Source: Saturnia japonica (taxonomy: Eukaryota; Arthropoda; Insecta; Lepidoptera; Saturniidae). From it: a DNA stretch of 64,000 bases. The translations under genes were made by a program, and so were the position numbers. Position 1 is the stretch's first letter; every line of letters begins with the position of its first letter. The notes under the pieces were generated by a model. It did no database searches and was not told where the DNA came from. It saw only the letters and a list, made by a program, of their open reading frames with translations. Shown here one piece after another: positions 22,130 to 34,841 of the stretch. The stretch is from positions 9,362,690 through 9,426,689 of the forward strand of contig CM065328.1 in NCBI GenBank assembly GCA_033032175.1, given 5' to 3'.

Positions 22130-24395
22130 AGTGAGTTTGGTTGACTTTTTGTTTCACTGAGTACGTACAAATTATTTACCTGAAAAGAAACAGCATTTTC
22201 ACTACCCACTATAATAACAATACTATTTCTTTACTTTTCTTATCTTGATACCCACAGTCTATTTTCTTTATCCTTAATTCATATAAACTTCAGCTTACAC
22301 AAATGTTCAAAATCTCATAAAGCTCAAAAACCTTCCGTAATAACTTAGTACATCAGTCAAACAAACATATGTACTGAAATTCAAAATATTTCAGTTCAGA
22401 ACAAAAATAATCATTTTTTTAAACTTTTACTATAAAGCGAGCTAAATATTTTGCCTCTAAAATACGGTACACAAATTCCGTTCATTGTTGGAATATCAGC
22501 AAACACTGGAGCGCTGTAAAGTCATATATCATAACATTAACTTCGCTTCTGTCCGTTTTAGTAATGTTTTTTATATTACATAGGGTAAATTACAAATGTA
22601 TTTATTTTACAAACCTTAAACTAAATTGTGTGATGTATGTTATGTCCACCAATAAATGTTCAGGTATTAGCATTTAAGCGCAATGGAAGTGTTCGGGCTC
22701 ATAAATTGGTTGGTGGTATGCAAAATTATTTTATTTTTTAAATTGCCCTACAATCAAAATTGGAGATGACTGGACACGATAGCCTCACGACACAGTTGTT
22801 ACAGTATATTTCGGTTTTGATTTCGGCGGCGAAGTATAAGTTAGCCTTCATCTTAATTATAGTATACCATATTTGGCAGTTATTATGTGTGGTGTCTACT
22901 TCCAGCCAGTTTAAAAATATACATTCCACTCTTTCTACAAAGTATATTATCACACCCGACCACAGGAAGACTTCTCATTTGAACCCTCTATGGAGTTTGG
23001 TATGTGACAAAACAATAGCTTGCGTTTCGCAGAGCTGGTAAATTTACAATACTTAATAATAATACAAATAAACTCACCACTGATGGCATCTAAGCTGACG
23101 GAAGATACTCCACAATTCATCGGCAACAGTCAAGGGATAGGTGGGATATGGTTAAGTCACAACATAACAAATGGCTGCAATAGGGATAATATATCCATGG
23201 CTTAACACTTTACAAACAAACAATTACAAGAGTTTTTCTTTGAGTTATCAAAACGAGGTAAGCGTAACTCAAACCAGCATATTGCGTGAAGCAAGAACAA
23301 AAGGTGATAAGTGACCGCTGACAGCACGGTAAACGCCAAGTTACCTAGATGGAGAAAAGTATAGACTACTTGTGCTGCCAGCCCGTTGTTCCTAACAATG
23401 TCCATGCGAGAATTATTATGGGAAATCACTCAGACTGCCTCCTAGAAAACGCGTCTAAAACTACAATTAATTTAGAACACCTTCAACCATAGGTATATAA
23501 ATATATAATTATGTATATACGTATATACCTATTTATATAAAAGGATAACTTAATGGACTAATCAAGGCACAGCTAAAACTACTGGGGTTAGATTGTACTC
23601 GTAGATGAGCACCAAGGAGGGATTTTTGGAAACTCATCCTCTAAGATGACGAAAAAGAAGATGAAAGTTAGTATAAAAATTCTATGAAAATCGGTATTTA
23701 TCAATTCAAATGGAACTCAAAAACATATATCACCACTGAAGCTGTGGGAAAAACGAATGTTCAATATATAAAACAACGTCCTTCCAAATGGTAACCTAAG
23801 CCAACTTTTCTGTCTTCATTATCCAACAGCTCAGACTAGAGTGCCTTTAAGCCTTTGGTTTTTTTTAGACCTGACAATACATACTGTTAGCCTTAAGGGC
23901 CCTGGAGCCCCTGACGGCTTTCACAGCATCATCAGACTTGAGTGTCTTTAAGCCGGTTGTTACCTGTTATATAGTGGGTGATGTCACAGAGCACACCTGT
24001 TGCTGTCGCTTCCACTCAATAGTGTGGGTCAATAGTACGAATAAATTCATAATCAACACGGTACGAATTGTTAACACATATTAAATAGTACTACATCTCA
24101 TATATATATGTTCCAAGTATACAGGTTACAGTATACAGTCCAAGTATCTTAGATGATAATAAAAAATGAAATTTAAAAGTTTATAATCTAATATATCCGT
24201 CTCGATAAATCTTTCTTTAATATCTCTCAGGAATATAACCTGTCAATATTACTTCAAGCCCTTTTACTTGACAACTTTTCTTAACACTATTACATTTTGA
24301 CATTCATTTATTTCTTATGGGAGCACTATTAAAAACGCAGTTTATGATGACAGACAGTTATTAAAAAATTTACATCTTTAATCTTAATTAAAGTA
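22130..24395. other. Long unassigned stretch
   Basis: I find no coding frame with recognisable content and no splice-bounded exon that I would defend. The part at 23880-24010 (gccctggagcccctgacggc) is more GC-rich and may be a repeat without a partner in this window. Confidence 0.35.
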
Positions 24396-24500
24396 CACCG
24401 TCGTTTGACGCTCCTTTCATGGTCCATCTCATTATTTCCAATCCACTTCACTTGTGCACGATAACCAAAGTTTATTATGCAAAATGCCATCGAATTCTCT
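24395..24500 (-). repeat. SINE-like family, partial copy
   Basis: tccacttcacttgtgcacga, taaccaaagt and atgcaaaatgccat match the middle of the (GAA)-tailed SINE-like element in minus orientation (compare 62600-62660 and 53695-53745). Confidence 0.5.
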
Positions 24501-24734
24501 ATATTTCTCTAATATTCTATCTAATTCTCTCGCCGGCTAAACCCTATAGATATATATTTTTGTCTCTTTTCAGTGTCGCTTTTTCGATTCATCGAGTTTC
24601 ATATCGGAACAGTACTGAAGAACTTTTTACTTGAGAAAAAAATATATTTACAAAATGAAATGCAAAGTTTACTAAAGGTGTGTTCGGTTTTTTGGCGGGA
24701 TTTTAAACTGTTATGTAGTAGATTTTGTTTTTTA

Positions 24735-25190
24735 TTCATAAAAAGTATTACCCCCTCTCTCGGTTATATTAAAGGCAAAAATGCTTATCATGGGTGATCC
24801 CTAGAAGATATCTCTTTAGTTTTTATCATTATGTAGTATGTTAATTTTATACATCTCGTATAAACCACTCAGCGTAAGCCATTTAAGCGCCTGAATAGAT
24901 TCAGTATGTCAAGTTTTTTTAATTTGTACAGAACCCTAATTGTTTTCCTAAAATAAAAGCAGCTTAAGTTACTCCTGATAACATCAGATATCTGCCCGTG
25001 AAAGTCTCGTCAAAATCGGTCAAACCGTTTCGGAAATAACCTGAAACAAACAGATAGACAACAATATTAAAAATTATTATTTTTTTGTTATACGTACCGT
25101 ATATACTTTCATATGCATTTAGTTTAAACCCTTTATTTTGACATTACAAACAGACATTTCAATTTTAATAAGTGTATATCTTGTAGTTTT
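24735..25190 (+). repeat. Dispersed repeat family B, copy 3 (5' end lost)
   Basis: ctcggttatattaaaggcaa, aatgcttatcatgggtg, gtcaaaatcggtcaaaccgt and cgtatatactttcatatgca match copies 1 and 4. The first ~80 bp are missing. Confidence 0.6.
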
Positions 25191-25199
25191 TATTAATTT

Positions 25200-26990
25200 T
25201 ATGGAAATTTTAAAGAAGGACGTTATGTTTAGTTTGAATATGAATTTCCGCCTGCTTCTTTTGTGATCATTTCTTTTTTCAATTTCTTTGAAATAAGTTC
25301 CAAGTTGTTGTGGATTTTTGGAGAGCTAAGAAAAAGGTTATTTTTTTAAATAATCTGCAAGCTAAGTTTCGTAACGTTTTTTTATTTTAAGGCATTTTAG
25401 TGGAAAAAGAAATCTCAATATTATGTTGAAATAATGTCGTTTTTCGTCTTGCATTTTTAAATTTGGACCGATAATTGTTGTATTAATATTGATAAGTAAC
25501 CAATGATTAATCGAAATACATTTTTCATGTAGCATTTTTTACTTATTGTGAAAAAAGCTAAAAAACATGATAACTCAAAAATGGTTCACTTTAGCATAAA
25601 AAATATAGGGGTTAAAATTATCGCAAATAGTCACCCCTATCACCTACCTCCTAACGGGAATTTGTCGACTTACCAATAACCCTGTATATAGTTATATACA
25701 ACTACTACGAAAAGTCTAGTACAAAATTAAAAGCAGTCAATTCAGACAGTATAGAATGAAGGCAGTTAAATATATTGCAAAGAAATGCTGAACAGTTTTG
25801 TTTTCCTGTATACGTTCCTTTTTACCAAATTCACTCACTCACTCACTCACTCACTGTCATGATTTCAAAATGTATGTTGTGTAAGGCACGTTGCACAGAA
25901 AAACGTAACAATGTTAACGTTTTTATAAATTTCCTTCATAATATTTCCATACCGCCCGGTCCTTATATGTAAGTAAACTTCCAAAAATTTATATTCTTGC
26001 AAATATATAACAGCATATTCGTAACAATTTTTTCTTACTACCTACATTCCGTTAACACATACCACAGCAAAAGGGACGGACGTACGATCGCGGAACTCGT
26101 GACCGTTGTTAACAAAACGATTATAGTTCGAATAACAAACGACTACTACTGTTCCAACTTTCGTCATAAATGTGAAAACAAAACGCCGCTGTTGTAAAAC
26201 AGCCATTTCGTAACTTCGCTACAATGGGTTTGAAAAAACTATGACAATGAACTGTCCGGTCAGTTTTATTCCATTATAATTTTGATTTCGTTTTTAAATA
26301 ATTAAAACTGGCATTCTTCTGATTAACGTTTTAACTCATAAAACATCAAACGCTTTTAATACAGATGTAATATAAGTAACAAAGTATTTAATTTTGAAGT
26401 AATAATGCTTCTGTGGTGGTGCAGATCGTCGAAAAAAGAGAAATGAATTATTTTTATTTAAAGTACTTACTCAGAAATTATATTGACTCCCCATTCTTTG
26501 TTAGTGAAATTAGTTTTAGATATCCCCGACTAAATGCTAGGAATCATTTTCTTTGTAATATCCCATTTACCGTGACAAGACATGTAGCAAATACCTTTTT
26601 TTTTAGATCTTGTTATATATATTGTGTATTTTTATAAAATGTATATAATATAATTGCATGCTCTATTAGTGCATTTAAAAAGTTCATACGACAAAATATT
26701 TTATGAACTTGTTTTTATTTTTGGGTTTTTATTATTTTTCTATTTGTATTCTCTAGTAGATATTTAGTTCTTTTTTAATATCCATAAAAAAAATATAGTT
26801 TGAATAGTTTTTTTTTTTCTAATTTGGTTATTATTTTTTGTAATTATTGGACTGTTATTTATAATTAGTAATAGCAACTCGAATTGCTTATTGCTAGATT
26901 TTGTGGGAACTGATTTTGGTTTGCGTTTCACGTTTTTCTTTTAAATTTGTGATTAGCAAATGTGTCTGTTTATTCCCCTTGTAATAAATA
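25200..26990. other. AT-rich stretch with a (CACT)n microsatellite
   Basis: It holds a tetranucleotide run, (cact)x6, at about 25831-25856. I see no gene or repeat partner elsewhere in it. Confidence 0.4.
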
Positions 26991-26999
26991 AATGAATAA

Positions 27000-27115
27000 A
27001 ATCGCGTCGATCGACGTGAGATCGAATCCCTGCAATGATCCTGAGCTTTCGGTAAAGGAAAACATCGTGATGAAACCATAGCATGGTGGTAGGGTCTTTC
27101 TAATGCTCGCCTGGC
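27000..27115 (+). repeat. Dispersed repeat family G, copy 3
   Basis: Direct match to copy 1: ccctgcaatgatcctgagct, ttcggtaaaggaaaacatcg, tgatgaaaccatagcatgg, ggtagggtctttctaatgct. Confidence 0.65.
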
Positions 27116-27159
27116 TAGCTATTACCTCTCTTCTTTTTAATTATTTATGAATTAAGTGT

Positions 27160-27495
27160 CTGGCCACAATTTCACATGATATTAAGTGACGATGTGGCTC
27201 AAGATGGTAAACATTCTAAGACTAGTGGGCAGACTGGCTGTCAAATACAGCTGCCGAAACACACCTATAGGGGTTTGGTGACAGATTTTTACCTTGAGGA
27301 TGGTTGCTAGCCAAGATGACGTTTAGAAAATACTATACCACCATACAAAAAAGCCAGCCTCAGGTTGAAAACCTTCTGCAGCTACTCTTGAGAATCAGTC
27401 CATCCACTAGGCTTAACGTATTACCATCTTTGACCACATCGTCACACAATTGATATATGAGAATATTACCAAACGCTATACCTATAAAAAAAAAT
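27160..27495 (-). repeat. Family G-related repeat, degenerate
   Basis: 'aagtgacgatgtggctcaag', 'agacattctaag'-like text and 'agcctcaggttgaaaacctt' resemble inverted and direct parts of family G (compare 54510-54700). It probably represents two overlapping decayed copies. Confidence 0.4.
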
Positions 27496-28477
27496 TAAAT
27501 GTCGTGATTGTTGCATAAAATTTAAAAAAAGTTATAGCTCATATGACAATACACTCTACTGTGACCTCGGTCATGTTATATCGCGTATCTGGACGGTTTT
27601 TCAAAATCCTAACGTTTGTGAAAAGCGCCCGCGGCTGTACGATATCCGTAAAATACCGGTTTATTTATCGGCCATTGGTAAACTGGCAAATGTTTTTTTT
27701 TATTTATTTTCACCGGCTTAAATCGACCATTGAACATATCTTCTAACTTGCTAAATCGATTCATAAACAAAGAAGTAATGCTTGAACATCCATAAAGGAA
27801 ATATACATTCGAATTGAGTAAATTGCCGTCTTTTTTTAAGTCAGTTAAAAATATGAATATATAAAAAAAATCAGCAAAACTAACCCATTTGTTCGAATTT
27901 AAGTGCTATCTTTCAAACTCAGACAAGGACAAGAAGTCATAAAAAGCAAGTGATATAATAAAAAAAATGCTTTTTCAGTGTTATTTCTCGCAACCTCAGG
28001 ACATTTATTGCATGAACTTCTCATGAGCAGTAAAATAGAGACCTCTTCGGTCATAGATAAATATATAAAGCCACGGATTTTCCCATGAGAGGAATGTCGA
28101 CGAAGAAATTTTATTGTCCCCTTTATATATGTACATGGACGAAATGATTATCGATTTATTTAATAGGATTTCCAACAAAGAATAGGTACATGTAGATACA
28201 TTTATAAAAGATTTTTACAAAGAAGATGGGTATTTCTGAGTCAAAAATGTAATTAGTTATTTTATTATTTATAGAAGACAATTTTTTACAAACAAGAAAG
28301 TCAACTACAATAATTTTGAGAATTACCTAGTGTATCTCCGAAGTTGAGGTCCGATACCAATGAAATTAATATTGGACCACGTTTGAGGTATCCCCTTTTC
28401 AACCAAAGAAGTATCATCCAAATTAGTTCATAAACAAAGAAGTAATTATGGCCGAATATCCATAAGAAAAATTTCAG

Positions 28478-28770
28478 AGGCAGTCATAAGGACTGCTGAC
28501 AGAATTGAAAATTCAAACCATTGGAAGAACTGTTTTCTTCTTTGAATTTTTATATCAATTATAGTTTGAATTATTGCAGTGCATGTTGGTGACCCGAAAT
28601 CGCAAGATTTTACCCATCCAAAAAGTCAAACACGCATATGAAAAAGTCGAGTATATAATATGTCACGAGTATATCGAGGTCATCGGTGACGCGAACCATA
28701 AGTGTTTCCTCTTACCAAAACTCGCTAAACGAGCCTAAAGAAATTTTTACTTCAAAAAAGATTATACATT
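28478..28770 (-). repeat. Dispersed repeat family K, copy 2
   Basis: This is the reverse complement of 14905-15270: cagaggcagtcataaggact, attttacccatccaaaaagt, caaacacgcatatgaaaaag, cgaggtcatcggtgacgcga. It lacks about 60 bp that copy 1 carries near 15015-15075. Confidence 0.7.
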
Positions 28771-29029
28771 CGAATTAATAACCTCATCTTTTTTTCAAGC
28801 CTGTTAATAATTAATTAACTATATTATTTGATTTAACAATTTTAAATGTCAATGCAAAAAACACAGATAAAGTAAAAAAAAGGCAAATAAACTCCACAAT
28901 TTTACACTTTACCACTACTTACTACATTTTACTATACTGTGGTTGTACTTACAGTATCTCTTACTTACACTACTTTATGCTACTCTTGGAGATTTCTCCT
29001 CTTTTTATCGTTTGTTGCTACCTACCACT

Positions 29030-29640
29030 TGGTTATCGAAAACAGAACTGTCCGGCCTCTTTTATGGTTGCGAAATGAAAAAGGAACCCTTATAGTTTCG
29101 CTATGCCCGTCTGTCTATCCGGGTTTTAGCTCAAAGATTTGGTATTGGTATAAATGTAAATATCACGCCGACAAAATGGTAAAATAAAATCATTAAAAAA
29201 AATTTTTAGGGTACCTTCCCTACACGTAAAGAAGTTAAAAAATGTTTTTCTGGTCTATTCCATTGCATGGGGTGTATTAATCGTTGGATAGGTCCTTCAA
29301 AAATATTACGGGTATGAGAAAAAAATTATTTGATTCAGGGATCCGTTTGCGAAATATTAAACTTAAATTAACTTATTATATAAATGTAGTGGGTCCCCTA
29401 TAATAGCCTGGTTAACAAGTTCAAAAACGTGAAAAACATATATACAGCTCCTAAAAATATGAGCGGAAGCTCATTGGTTTCGGAAAAACCTCTAGAAAAA
29501 TGAATTCGAAGGATTTTACTGCACGTAGAAAATTGCGATTGTTATTAACAAAATAAGATAACAAAAAAACATATTATTTAAAGCTAAAAATAGTGCTCCG
29601 CGAGTCCGTTACAACTTTTTAATTCCGCAATTTTTTATAG
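29030..29640 (+). repeat. Dispersed repeat, lepidopteran type
   Basis: It begins 'aaaaggaacccttatagttt' and 'cgtctgtctatccgggtttt' and continues with 'cacgccgacaaaatggtaaa' and 'agggtaccttccctacacgt'. The layout resembles a widely dispersed moth/butterfly repeat as I remember it. No frame is coding. Confidence 0.45.
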
Positions 29641-29939
29641 TCTCAAATGTTAATTTAAAAATTTGAATAAATTATGGAATTACCTGAAAACAATTGAAGG
29701 AATAAATTTATAACGAAAAAAATTTTTAAAATCATTTATTCAAAAAGTTATACCATTGTTAATTAATTATTAATTAAAAATATTGTTAGCAGATGACGCT
29801 TCTGGAATTCTAGTTTTATATATTTACATTATGAATACGATCTTTAATTGTTTTGAAATAACAACTTTGAGATATAATATATAGAAATAGAGGATTTTTT
29901 ATTCAATTCGTCTACCGTAAACATTCCTTTTATTGCTGT

Positions 29940-32900
29940 GTGGTGCCGGCAGAGTAAAATAATAGTACCAACCCATATCTTCCCGTGGGTATCGTAAAAG
30001 GCGATTAAGGGAGTGTGAGATAGTACTGACCCTTTGTAACTTTCTCATAGTTATACTGTACCATCTGTCCGAGTCCTTCTCCTGTCGTAACGGTCCCCGT
30101 TTCACTGGGACCAGAAGGACAAGGATGACTATGTGCACCTGTGTCTTGCGCTTACACTTGTGTACCTTAATATATCATGCGCATCTGATTGCTTCCTTTA
30201 CATGGACTCCGAGTACTCAAAAGTCTTGTGGCTGTCGCTGCTCATTTGGGTTGACAGCGCGGGCTCGGCAGCACTCGAGATGACAAAGCAGCCCTGTTTA
30301 GGGAGGCATTGCTTTCCCCGCTCAGCTGTTTACGTCAGCTTATGACGTTCGGTGCGTGGAACGTGAGAACGCTTCTTGATCGAGAGACAACGCCTGCCCT
30401 GAACGTAAGACCGCCATAGTAGCTCGGGAACTTCATCGCTATAACATGGATGTGGCTGCTCTCAGCGAAACACATCTCCCCGATGAAGGAGAGTTGGTGG
30501 AAGTAGGTGGTGGCTACACTTTCTTTTGGAAAGGTACCGTTACCTCCGAAACTTGACGATCAGGTGTGGGGTTTGCCATCAAGAATCACTTAGCAAAGTG
30601 TTTAGAGGAGTACCCTGTACATATATCAGACCGCGTTACCACATTGCGCCTTCACCTGGACAAAGAAAGCTACCTTAATATTATCAGTATTTATGCTCCA
30701 ACACTAGACAAGTCTGATGACAAAAAGGGCAAGTTCTATGAGGAAGTGACTAAATTCCTCGATAGCATAAACGCCAGAGAGCAGGTATTATTGCTGGGTG
30801 ATTTCAATGCCAGGGTCGGTACGGACTATGAGGCTTGGCCTGAAGTTCTGTGTAGACATGGAGTTGGCAACATGAACAGCAATGGTCAGTTGCTGCTCAG
30901 TCTTTGTGCTCAATATGGTCTGGCAATTACGAACACTATGTTTAGACTTGCCGCCAAGTATAAGACAACATGGATGCACCCAAGAACCAAGAGACTTACG
31001 CTGAAGTCCTGTCTGAAAAGCTGTTGCCAGCAAATGAGTTTGGTGATGTTGTTGCTGCCTGGGGAGCTTTGTCATCTCATATCATGGATACCGCTTCAAC
31101 TATACTGGGTAAAAAATACCGTCACAACGAAAACTAGTTTGATGGAAATGATGGGATCCTGCGGGCAGCAATCGACAAACACCGAGATCTCCTGCGATAG
31201 TATAAAAGGCAAAGAAGAAACGTTGCGGTTGTTAAAGCTAGTGACCTCAAATTGCGCAAGCAAATTCGGACACATGCAATGGCTCTCTGACACAAACCAG
31301 CTGGGAGAGTTCTACGGTGAAGTACGTAAGCTGATTGCTACATCCTACCACACAAGGGTGCCTCTAAGGTCTCTAGATGGTAGTCATCTGTTGACAAGCA
31401 AGGAGGGAGAGCTGATTAAATACGGCGAAGAGAAATTGTACACGCTGTTGTGGGAACTATTTGTTCGCATGTGGGAGGAGGAGCGTGTTCCGGATACCTT
31501 TAAAGTATCGCGCATAAGTGCTCTCTACAAGAACAAAGGTGACCGATCTGACTGCAATTCACACCGCGGTATTTCGCTCCTTACAGCCGCCGGAAAGGTC
31601 CTTACTACAGTTCTCCTAAACCACCTAAGGAACTTCTCAGAAAAAGATTCTGCCAGAAACCCAGTTTGGCTTCCGTCCAGACCGAGACACATGCTAAGCT
31701 ATATTCTCTGTGCGTCAACTGCAAGAAAAGAGCAGAGAACAGAGTCGTCAGCTATACCTTTGCTTTGTTGACCTGGAGAAGGCTTTCGACATCTTGCCTC
31801 AGGAAGCTCTATGGTTAGTGCTGGGTAAGCTCGGGTGCACGGAAAAGTTTGTGAGACTTCTTCAGACTCCTGCATGACAACATGCAATGTTGCGTTACCA
31901 TAGATGGTGAACAGACAAATTTCTTCCCCGTTACCTGTGGGGTGAAGCAAGGATGCGTCTTAGTGCCTACTCTGTTCGCCTTATTCTTTGCGGTGGTAGT
32001 TAGAGAAGTCTTACAAACTGTTTCTGAAGGAGTGCGCATCCGCTTCCGCACAGACGGCAGCCTTTACAACTTGGCTAGACTTAAAGCGCGCTCTAAAGTC
32101 TCGTACGCACTGATCACTGAGATCATGTATGCTGATGACCTGTGCTTCCTAGCAGAATCCCCAAACAGCCTGCAACAGTTGATGTCCGCATTCCACCATG
32201 CCTGCCTTAAGTTCGGCCTGAATATCAGTGTCAATAAGACGGAGGTGATGTTCTTGGACATACATGGTCACGAGAAACAGACCATAAAACTTGATGAGGA
32301 TGTGCTAAAGCAGGTAGATAAATTTCGCTATCTGGGGAACAGTGTGACAGCCAAGTGTGACCTTGATACAGAGATCAATAGCAGGGTGGGTGCCACAGCT
32401 GCGGCATACGGTAAGCTATACTTCAAGATCTTCTGCTCGCATGACCTGAAGTTGGCCACTAAAATATCTGTTTATATGGCAATCGTGCTGCCTAACCTTC
32501 TATACTCCTCTGAGACGTGGTGCGTATACCGCTGCCACTATCGCACTCTGGATCGCTTCCATCTTAAATGCCTCCGTACCATCATAAATATCAGATGGTC
32601 CGATACAGTGCGAAATACCGAAGTTCATCGACGAGCCAATGTTGGTGGCATTGAGGCCTATTTAATGCGGCGACAGCTTCGGTGGTGCGGTCACGTATAT
32701 TATACAACATAGAGCCTTCTCATTGGGAACATTTGGCAGCACAGCGGTCGGAATGGCGCAGGATGGTGAACAGCCATGTACGCGAGTTCGAGGTTCAGCG
32801 TAAAGCTGTCCTTGATACAAAACGTGACCAGGTAAAGTCTCTCCTACCTGCTGCCATAACATACCATTATCTGAACGGCGTACTCACGTGCCCTCAGTGC

Positions 32901-33036
32901 GCACGGAGTTTCGCCGCGAAGATAGGCTACATAAGCCATCTACGAGCGCACCAACGCCAGTTCTCGGACTAGGAGTCGAAGTGGTCGCCATGGCCGAAAT
33001 CGGTCGGAACAATTATTATCATCATCATCATCATCC
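29940..33036 (+). mobile_element. LINE with APE endonuclease, RT and C2H2 finger (decayed)
   Basis: The 5' region carries 'catatcttcccgtgggtatc' and 'taaaaggcgattaagggagt', a leader motif I associate with invertebrate LINEs. The coding remnant spans about 30341-32972. The 3' end runs into an (atc)n tail (tatcatcatcatcatcatc, 33015-33034). Orientation is plus. Several frameshifts, stops and two internal deletions mean it cannot encode a working protein. The clade is uncertain; a C-terminal C2H2 finger is found in some widespread invertebrate LINE lineages. Confidence 0.8.
30341..32972 (+). pseudogene. LINE endonuclease-reverse transcriptase, broken
   Basis: It starts at an ATG (30341) giving MTFGAWNVRTLLDRE, the first APE-endonuclease strand, but is interrupted by stops near 30415 and 30555. 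The frame 30566-31771 continues the nuclease (VLLLGDFNARVG, KTTWMHP). It then jumps into linker sequence, so the C-terminal catalytic Asp/His part of the nuclease is deleted. Next comes the RT start (HRGISLLTAAGKVLT). After a frameshift near 31665, 31882-32712 holds [28 protein letters not shown] and the thumb. A second deletion near 32690 precedes 32700-32972, which ends in CPQCARSFAAKIGYISHLRAH, a C2H2 finger (C-X2-C-X12-H-X3-H). The YADD box is intact but the gene is dead. Confidence 0.8.
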
Positions 33037-33462
33037 TTTTACAAACTATTGTCTGTGTTATGAAAGTAAAATAGCGGGGAATATAAACTTTCAAATGATG
33101 TTTGAATCTAAAATATTGATGAAGAATTTTCGGCGATTGCGATACCAGGAAAAACACATTTGTGAAATAACATATACCTATAATAAATAACTTTTCCAAT
33201 GAATCGGCTAAAAAGAATTAGTCTTAAAAAAATGTTTTTTCTCTCATTTCTTTCAACGTAGCGCAGTTTATAAAAAGTAGGTAATCAATCAAATAATTTT
33301 CTTTTTTATATTATAATTATACATGGAGTAATAATTTCTCACTCCGCAACGTCGCTCGAAGCAAAAAAGTCCTTAATTAAAAAGAACCGCCCAACTTAGT
33401 TTCCTTTGAGACTCGCGTCTAGAATTAGTTGAGGCGGGAACTTAACTTTTACAATTACAAAG

Positions 33463-33745
33463 TCGCGGTGGCCTAATGGTTAACTAACGCCAGTGAATTT
33501 CTACCCGATTTCCATAGGTTCGATTGTCTACCATACATATAATATCAACCTTCTGCTGGGCAAAGGCCATTTTTTGGAGCTCCGCACATTGTCGGTACTT
33601 TCCCTGATGGTAAGCACAGAGATCGAAACTCATCGGTGTGTAGAAGAACTATTGCAAAGGGAGGATCCTCCGACCAGACGGGTGTTATGTCTGGCGGGCA
33701 GCTGCCCAACGGTTGTAGTCGGGTTCTTGTATATATACTCAATTG
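33463..33745 (+). repeat. tRNA-derived SINE
   Basis: A box near 33469-33479 (tggcctaatgg) and B box near 33517-33527 (ggttcgattgt) form a tRNA-like Pol III promoter. The body (ttctgctgggcaaaggcc, ccgaccagacgggtgttatg) extends beyond any tRNA. The body may include a second element, and the 3' boundary is uncertain. Confidence 0.6.
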
Positions 33746-33799
33746 AAGAGTTAATTTCTATAGCGCGATGTAGGATGCGTCGTATGTGGTTCGATAGAT

Positions 33800-33965
33800 G
33801 TCGCTACAGGTGTTCACCGCTGTCATGCCGACTTGCATAAATATCTCTTCACGTTATGCGTGAAGGACCCGATGTCGTTTAAAAGAGAGAACACACGTTG
33901 ACCGGGGCATAGTTCCACAGTTTCACGATACGACAAAGATAAGTAATTGAGAACTAATAGATCTA
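33800..33965 (-). pseudogene. LINE 3' terminal fragment
   Basis: On the minus strand 'cgtgaaactgtggaacta' and 'gaagagatatttatgcaagt', 'cggcatgacagcggt' match the plus-strand LINE end at 55027-55140. Only the ORF C-terminus (KLWN...) and the start of the 3' UTR survive. Confidence 0.55.
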
Positions 33966-34404
33966 TTTCCCAAGGGAAGGTATGTGCTTAACCACTGCGC
34001 CAGCCCACGATGTAATGGCGATTTCAAACGTCGAGAAATCAACAGATTTATATTTTTCCCACACATAATACTACAAGTAAAATTTTCAAGCATTCAATTT
34101 TCCTCATGATGTTTTCCTTCACCGCCTGCCGATAGTGTTACTAATTTGAATTAGTACCTAAAAAAAGTGAATTTGTTAGTTTATGCCGATGTTCGAACCT
34201 GCGGACATCGAATAAATATTCCGCCCGTGTAAACCACTCGACCACCATGACTTTTTTTACCATACAAACATCATCTCATAGTCACGTCATCGACTGCCGT
34301 AGACCTCTTTGCCCAGTGGTGGATGGAACATTTACACGTCACTCGCCGCGTGTCCGATAGTAATTCCCATTGGCTACATTTATCAGGAATCGTACTATAT
34401 TTAA

Positions 34405-34585
34405 CCCATTTAACAAATTCCCATAAAATCAAAATCATTATTCAATTTAGGCCCTAAGAAGCCAATTATGAACGTCAAAACACTACTGCCGGTTCGGAAC
34501 GTATCCCAAACATCGAGAAAAACTGATAAGAAACTCGATCGGGTTTACCTTTTTTCCAACTATACAAAAGTGTTAATATAAAACA
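34405..34585 (+). repeat. Dispersed repeat shared with 54845-54965
   Basis: 'aaaatcattattcaatttag', 'gccctaagaagcc', 'acgtcaaaacactactgccg' and 'gataagaaactcgatcggg' match the copy at 54845-54965, where the text runs into a LINE C-terminus. It is therefore probably part of that LINE. Confidence 0.6.
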
Positions 34586-34669
34586 ATAATAATAATTAAG
34601 TGGATACACAGAGAGGGAGTCACTTCCAGACATCACTATTATTCACATAATGATCCACCCTATAATAAA

Positions 34670-34800
34670 CTTTTCAAAATAAATCCGCTTGACATGGTCC
34701 TTGAACTTATTGTCCGGTAAATAAGTGATAAAACCAGACACTGTTACCAAAAAAAATTTTATTCGACCTACTTAGTCTAAAACACGGTACGACTAATGTA
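34670..34800 (-). pseudogene. LINE C-terminal fragment, family N copy 1
   Basis: 'cttgacatggtccttgaact' with 'attgtccggtaaataagtga' and a run of A's recur at 51295-51430. On the minus strand the text reads like a degraded LINE C-terminal tail (LPDNEFKDHVK in the other copy). It has no catalytic motif. Confidence 0.45.
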
Positions 34801-34841
34801 TATCTATTTCTAGTATTACCATTGTGCTGGATAATAATATA

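Noticed and set aside
25831..25856. (CACT)n run as a possible CRISPR-like array
   Set aside because: A simple tetranucleotide microsatellite with no spacers, in a eukaryotic genome.
30133..30345. 70-codon frame at the start of the APE-type LINE
   Set aside because: It lies in the LINE 5' leader and does not match ORF1 domains.
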